Positions 24,210-27,737 of a stretch of 27,737 nucleotides of DNA are shown piece by piece (the stretch's first letter is position 1; every line of letters starts with the position of its first letter). The position numbers were made by a program, and so were the translations under genes. Origin of the DNA: JBCCFX01 sp039029515 (lineage in GTDB: Bacteria > Planctomycetota > Phycisphaerae > Phycisphaerales > SM1A02); the NCBI GenBank assembly GCA_039029515.1, contig JBCCFX010000025.1, positions 1 through 27,737 on the forward strand, written 5' to 3'. Under the pieces are notes generated by a model. It saw only the letters and a program-made list of their open reading frames with translations. It ran no database searches and was not told where the DNA came from.

Positions 24210-24554
24210 ATTCACGAGACATCCGATCTCATCTATCACCTTCTCGAGCATCCGCCCGCGGATGATGCCGTCTACGCGCCCGAATCACTGAAACGCGAAG
24301 GCTTCATCCACGCGACGCGCGAGCGCGACCGGCTGATCGGCGTGGCGCAGCGGTTTTACAGCAACCAAGATCGTCTTCTGGTCTGGATCATTGATGGCCA
24401 GCGCGTGGACGCACCGATCGTTGATGCGCCCGCAGCCGATGATGATGGTCATCTGTACCCCCACATCCATGGACCATTGAATCGCGATGCCGTCATAGGC
24501 TCCGCAACCCTGGAACAGCGCCACGGCCAGTGGACATGGATCGATAACGGATGA
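24210..24554 (+). CDS. DUF952-family protein without a canonical start codon
   Basis: The frame encodes a full DUF952 domain of about 114 residues: LIYHLLEHPPADDAVYAPES, then LKREGFIHAT, then RFYSNQDRLLVWIIDGQRVD and a C-terminal YPHIHGPLNRDAVIG. The conserved EGFIH block and the IYHL opening are the family marks; its function is unknown. There is no ATG, GTG or TTG between the in-frame TGA at 24204-24206 and the first GTG at 24342, which would remove the first 44 residues. The ATT at 24210 gives the normal N-terminus. An ATG at 24180 lies in the same frame but upstream of that TGA. Options are an ATT start (known in infC), a recent nonsense mutation, or a sequence error. It follows HU by 45 bp. 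Confidence 0.7.
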   Translation: MHETSDLIYHLLEHPPADDAVYAPESLKREGFIHATRERDRLIGVAQRFYSNQDRLLVWIIDGQRVDAPIVDAPAADDDGHLYPHIHGPLNRDAVIGSATLEQRHGQWTWIDNG

Positions 24555-24566
24555 TGCGCCTCCGTG

Positions 24567-25118
24567 TCACACCAATGGAATGCACGCGATCGAACGATGT
24601 GCTGCGCCATCCGGATGCAGCACACTCCGCATCACGTGAATTTCCTGTATCGAGAACGGCGGCACATCGACGTCAGGCAGCGCACATGTGGCATCAGTCG
24701 GCGGCGCAAATCGGCAGATCGTGAGATGGGGCACGAAGCGATCGCCTGATCGCCGACGCGGTGCCATGGCCAACCGGGCAACAAGACGTCGATGCACTTC
24801 CAGAAGTTCAGATGGCGCAGACGTCTCAACCGCGAGCACGCGCGAACGTCCACGGCGCGGCAGCACGATGAGCTTCTCGGGCACAAGGTCGAACGCGGTG
24901 ATGCCGTGTACGGCGTGCCGGACCGTGTCGATGGTGTCATCCGTATCGCGCGCGGTGACCTCCCCGATGAAGTGCAGCGTCAGATGAATCTGGTGCGCTG
25001 GTGTCGCGCGATGTGCGGGCAGATCGCACACGCGATCAACGATGCCCGCGAGCGCTGCCGCGCACGACGCATCCGGATACGCCGCCACGAACAGTCGCCA
25101 TGTTCCCGTTCGCCCCAT
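24567..25118 (-). CDS. thpR: RNA 2',3'-cyclic phosphodiesterase (ThpR/LigT family)
   Basis: A 183-residue member of the 2H phosphoesterase superfamily, which hydrolyses 2',3'-cyclic phosphate ends of RNA and in some species ligates tRNA halves in vitro. Both catalytic H-x-T-x motifs are present: HLTL (45-48) in QIHLTLHFIGEV, and HLTI (131-134) in RFVPHLTICRF. The N-terminus WRLFVAAYPD is the usual first strand. Length is normal. The ATG at 25118 has AGAGGT (forward positions 25123-25128) 4 nt upstream. It faces the DUF952 gene (12 bp between their ends) and diverges from the MBL-fold gene. Confidence 0.93.
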   Translation of the reverse strand: MGRTGTWRLFVAAYPDASCAAALAGIVDRVCDLPAHRATPAHQIHLTLHFIGEVTARDTDDTIDTVRHAVHGITAFDLVPEKLIVLPRRGRSRVLAVETSAPSELLEVHRRLVARLAMAPRRRSGDRFVPHLTICRFAPPTDATCALPDVDVPPFSIQEIHVMRSVLHPDGAAHRSIACIPLV

Positions 25119-25204
25119 GTGAACCTCTCACGTCGTGACCAGTTTCGTGCATCATCGAAGACCGGCTGATGTTCGGCAACGATGGAATCAGGAGTTCGTC
25201 GGTC

Positions 25205-25213
25205 TGCTAGACT
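25205..25213 (+). promoter_or_regulatory. Possible extended -10 promoter for the MBL-GNAT operon
   Basis: TGCTAGACT fits the extended -10 form TGnTAnnnT and lies 29 nt before the ATG at 25243, leaving room for the AGGA ribosome site at 25231-25234. No -35 box is seen, which is acceptable for extended -10 promoters. Confidence 0.4.
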
Positions 25214-25242
25214 GCCGACGTGAGTGGCACAGGACATGCATC

Positions 25243-26028
25243 ATGAAGGTGATGATCACAGGCGTGGGCGATGCGTTCACGTGCCGGCACTTCGGGTCGA
25301 GCGCGGTGGTGCGCGGTCCCGAGGGACTGCTGCTCATTGACTGCCCGGACCTGATCCACCGAGCGCTCACCGATGCATCGGCGATCGCCGGCTGGAATGT
25401 TGGCGTCGCCGACATCAACGACATCGTCCTGACCCATCTGCATGGCGATCACTGCAATGGCCTGGAGTCATTCGGGTTTTACCGGCGGTTCCTGCATCGC
25501 ATGGATTCGAAGACCGGAACGCCGCGCCTGCACACCACCGCGCCGGTTGCCGCACGACTGTGGGAGCGATTAGCGCCGGCGATGGATGCACCGATGCAGG
25601 ACGGGAAGCCATCGACACTCGAGGACTATTTCGATGTGCACATCATCGAGCCGGATGCTGACGCGACGATCGCCGGCCTGACCGTCAGGTGTCGATTCAC
25701 CGGCCATTCCATTCCCACCATCGGGCTAACCGTGCGGCACCCCGACGGTGCGATGTTCGGCTGGTCGGGCGATACACCGTTTGAAGCCGCCCACATTGAG
25801 TGGCTCTCGGCCGCGCATGTGATCGTGCACGAGTGCAACCTCGGACCGGTACACACGCATATCGAAGACCTTGAAGCGTTGCCGGCGGCGATCCGGGATC
25901 GCATGCATCTCATCCATCTACCAGACGACTTCGATCCGACAAGCACTTCCATTGCCGTCTTGCGCGAAGGCGAGGTGCTGTCGGTCGAAACGTCAACAAC
26001 CCGCGCAGCAAACGACGCCAATGCCTGA
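25243..26028 (+). CDS. Metallo-beta-lactamase-fold hydrolase, RNase Z-like
   Basis: A 261-residue MBL-fold metal hydrolase. Metal ligands are visible: HLHGDH at 65-70, His155 in FTGHSIP, Asp177 in GWSGDTPF, and His225 near the end (HLIHLPDD). An extra HECNLGPVHTHIEDL segment (197-210) resembles the conserved late motif of RNase Z-like and related phosphodiesterases. The N-terminus MITGVGDAFTCRHFGSSAVV also fits that group. Substrate is unknown: tRNA 3' processing, cyclic-nucleotide or other phosphodiester cleavage are possible, and the RNase Z exosite arm is not evident. The ATG at 25243 has AGGA (25231-25234) 8 nt upstream. Its stop overlaps the acetyltransferase start by 8 bp (ATGCCTGA), indicating a coupled operon. 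Confidence 0.88.
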   Translation: MKVMITGVGDAFTCRHFGSSAVVRGPEGLLLIDCPDLIHRALTDASAIAGWNVGVADINDIVLTHLHGDHCNGLESFGFYRRFLHRMDSKTGTPRLHTTAPVAARLWERLAPAMDAPMQDGKPSTLEDYFDVHIIEPDADATIAGLTVRCRFTGHSIPTIGLTVRHPDGAMFGWSGDTPFEAAHIEWLSAAHVIVHECNLGPVHTHIEDLEALPAAIRDRMHLIHLPDDFDPTSTSIAVLREGEVLSVETSTTRAANDANA

Positions 26029-27199
26029 TTTCCAGTACAGTTCAATCACCGATGAACGCGATGCGCGCGAGCTCGCAGACGTCATTCGTCTCGCGTTCAA
26101 TTTCAGCGGACCGCGCTCTGATCGGTTCTTCGAGATCATTCCCGAATCGACCATGCGCCTTATTCGCGCTGACGGCGATATCGTCGGCGGTCTCATCATT
26201 CATGAACTCGGCCAGTACTTCGGCGGCCAGCGCATCGACATGGGTGGCATTGCCACCGTCGCGATTCATCCCACAGCGAGAGGATGCGGCGCCGCGACAG
26301 TCCTGATGAACGAAGCGATGCGCGAGTTACATCGCACGGGCGCCGCGCCGATCTCATCCCTTTTCCCCGCGACACAAGTGTTGTATCGACGGTCCGGCTT
26401 CGAGCGCGCAGGAGCAACGTGGCGCACGTCACTGAACGTTCCGCGCATCAACGTCCGTGAACGCCATGTCACCGTGCGGACGACACAGCCCGACGACGAA
26501 CCGGCGATTCGTGCACTGCAGCAGGCCGATGCCGCGGACCACAACGGCCACCTCGATCGCAATGCGTATCTGTGGGATCGGCTCGTACAGCCTGGCGGGG
26601 AAGCCGCTGACGCCTATGTCGTCGAAGAAGACGGCATCGTCACCGGCTATCTCTATCTCCGCCGGGAAGACGCCGCAGGGCACGACATGATTCTCGTGGT
26701 GACCGACATCATGGCGTCCACGCCCGCCGCCGGCCGGGCCTTGCTCGGTCTGATCGCGAGCCACGGTTCGGTCTGCGACATCGCCCGGCTTCGTCGCGGT
26801 CCGAGCGATCCGCTGTTCGCGCTGCTCCCCGAACAGACGTACACCGTTGAGCTTGGTGATCACTGGATGACGCGGATCGTCAACGTTGAGACGGCGTTGG
26901 CAGCGCGTGGCTATCCCGCTGGAGTCTCACTGTCGCTCGACTTTGATATTACGGACGATGTCATCCCCGCGAACACCGGCGCGTACACGCTGCACCTGAA
27001 CGACGGTGTCGGCCATGTGGAGCGCGGCGGCGCGGGAACCATCAAGCTGGGCATCCACGGCCTCGCCACGCTGTTCGCGGGACACCAATCGCTGGCGGAC
27101 ATCTGTCGCGCCGGTCTTGGTGCTGCGCCCCGTAACGTGTATGCGCGCGCGGATGCGGCGTTCCCGACAGTTCGTCCGTGGATGCCGGACGGCTTCTGA
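26021..27199 (+). CDS. Eis-like GNAT N-acetyltransferase
   Basis: A 392-residue protein with the three-part Eis architecture: an N-terminal GNAT domain, a second degenerate GNAT domain (about 145-285) and an SCP2-like C-terminal domain (about 290-392). The acetyl-CoA loop is VAIHPTARGCGAAT (80-93). Tyr122 in QVLYRRSGF corresponds to the general-acid Tyr of the family. The last residue is Phe392 (MPDGF); in mycobacterial Eis the carboxylate of the C-terminal Phe acts as the base. Eis enzymes acetylate amines, including aminoglycosides and lysine side chains; the natural substrate here is unknown. The start at 26021 overlaps the MBL gene by 8 bp; longer readings lie inside that gene. Confidence 0.9.
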   Translation: MPDFQYSSITDERDARELADVIRLAFNFSGPRSDRFFEIIPESTMRLIRADGDIVGGLIIHELGQYFGGQRIDMGGIATVAIHPTARGCGAATVLMNEAMRELHRTGAAPISSLFPATQVLYRRSGFERAGATWRTSLNVPRINVRERHVTVRTTQPDDEPAIRALQQADAADHNGHLDRNAYLWDRLVQPGGEAADAYVVEEDGIVTGYLYLRREDAAGHDMILVVTDIMASTPAAGRALLGLIASHGSVCDIARLRRGPSDPLFALLPEQTYTVELGDHWMTRIVNVETALAARGYPAGVSLSLDFDITDDVIPANTGAYTLHLNDGVGHVERGGAGTIKLGIHGLATLFAGHQSLADICRAGLGAAPRNVYARADAAFPTVRPWMPDGF

Positions 27200-27217
27200 A
27201 TCGATCAACGATCTCGA

Positions 27218-27737
27218 TCAACCGCCGGCGTAGCTGTGCAGCCCGGAAATCGTGAAGTTGATCACGATCCAGTTGAACAGCATGACGACACATCCGACGA
27301 TCGCGAGTCCTGCGGTCCACATGCCCTTGTCGCGCACCTTCATGCGCGTATGGATGAGAATGGCGAAGATGATGAACGTGTTGAGCGCGAAGACTTCCTT
27401 CGGGTCCCAGCCCCACGGTCGACCCCACGAATGGTCCGCCCAGATCGCACCCATCACGATACCGGCCCACAACAGCACAAACGAAAGTTCCATCAGGATC
27501 ATCGTCGTGCCATCCAGCACCTGGCCGAACGTTGTTCGTTCGGATTTCAGCGTGTTCGAGCCATCCGGTCCAGTCACGATGAGCGAGCCGGCGCCACCGA
27601 CACGTGCGTATTCGCCGTGACCGTCTTTGCTGCCGCGGGCGGCTTTGACGCCTCGATAGACGACGTAGATGACCGCGGTCACTGACGCCATGAAGATCAG
27701 GCAGTAGCTGAAGATGATGACGTTCGTATGGATGTAC
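27218..27737 (-). CDS. Cytochrome c maturation membrane protein, CcsA/ResC type, N-terminus off the right edge
   Basis: The minus-strand frame is open from its stop at 27218 to the right edge (about 173 codons), and the Met at 27691 is internal, so the 5' end is missing. The tryptophan-rich haem-handling motif is clear: IWADHSWGRPWGWDPKEVFA, followed by LNTFIIFAILIHTRM, as in CcsA/ResC and CcmF. Membrane helices surround it, and the end WIVINFTISGLHSYAGG matches the usual CcsA C-terminus with its conserved His. It handles haem delivery to apocytochrome c. A soluble segment before the motif (about 45 residues with GPDGSNTLKSERTTFG) lies between helices. It converges with the Eis-like gene, 18 bp apart. 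Confidence 0.93.
   Translation of the reverse strand, partial: YIHTNVIIFSYCLIFMASVTAVIYVVYRGVKAARGSKDGHGEYARVGGAGSLIVTGPDGSNTLKSERTTFGQVLDGTTMILMELSFVLLWAGIVMGAIWADHSWGRPWGWDPKEVFALNTFIIFAILIHTRMKVRDKGMWTAGLAIVGCVVMLFNWIVINFTISGLHSYAGG

Overview
The window looks like a chromosomal segment of a planctomycete, most likely of the class Phycisphaerae. The evidence is GC-rich DNA, secreted proteins with dockerin-like EF-hand repeats directly after the signal peptide, a prepilin-type N-methylation protein ending in an H-x-DG segment, many secreted proteins of no known family, and single-copy housekeeping genes (gatB, pyrE, enolase, HU) scattered among small operons. This assignment is inference; no rRNA or tRNA gene is present to confirm it. 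No insertion sequence, prophage or CRISPR array is visible.

Layout, left to right. 1-1871: a CsgG/LpoB-like lipoprotein gene cut by the left edge, diverging from a secreted protein with a duplicated unknown domain. 1886-3587: two cyclophilins in tandem, one cytosolic and one exported. 3614-4483: a diadenylate cyclase of the DacZ-like architecture, so the cell probably makes c-di-AMP. 4509-6026: gatB. 6031-8074: a prepilin-like protein and a GH57 amylase, both on the minus strand. 8159-9914: pyrE, then a Tat-exported flavin amine oxidase. 9915-10326: no gene, but three hairpin repeats. 10327-13415: two secreted dockerin-like proteins, the first a mosaic with a left-handed beta-helix and a papain/transglutaminase-like C-terminal domain. 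13398-16749 (minus): a TPR protein translationally coupled to a flippase-like membrane protein. 16993-18150: an exported protein of unknown function. 18176-21345: oppA and oppB, without oppC, oppD or oppF. 21355-23692 (minus): enolase and a 2-hydroxyacid dehydrogenase. 23886-24554: HU and a DUF952 protein that lacks a normal start codon. 24567-25118 (minus): ThpR/LigT-like RNA phosphodiesterase. 25243-27199: an MBL-fold hydrolase overlapping an Eis-like acetyltransferase. 27218-right edge (minus): a CcsA/ResC-type cytochrome c maturation protein, partial.

The most striking pattern is regulatory. Six genes without a convincing Shine-Dalgarno sequence (gatB, the prepilin-like gene, GH57, pyrE, the amine oxidase and oppA) have a TANNNT hexamer ending 6 nt (7 for oppA) before the start codon. 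That geometry would place the transcription start at or next to the start codon, giving leaderless mRNAs. Most other genes have a recognisable AGGAG/GGAGG-type site. The strongest single-gene candidates for follow-up are the DacZ-like cyclase, the beta-helix/transglutaminase-like fusion, the DUF952 gene apparently starting at ATT, and the Eis-like enzyme that keeps a C-terminal Phe.
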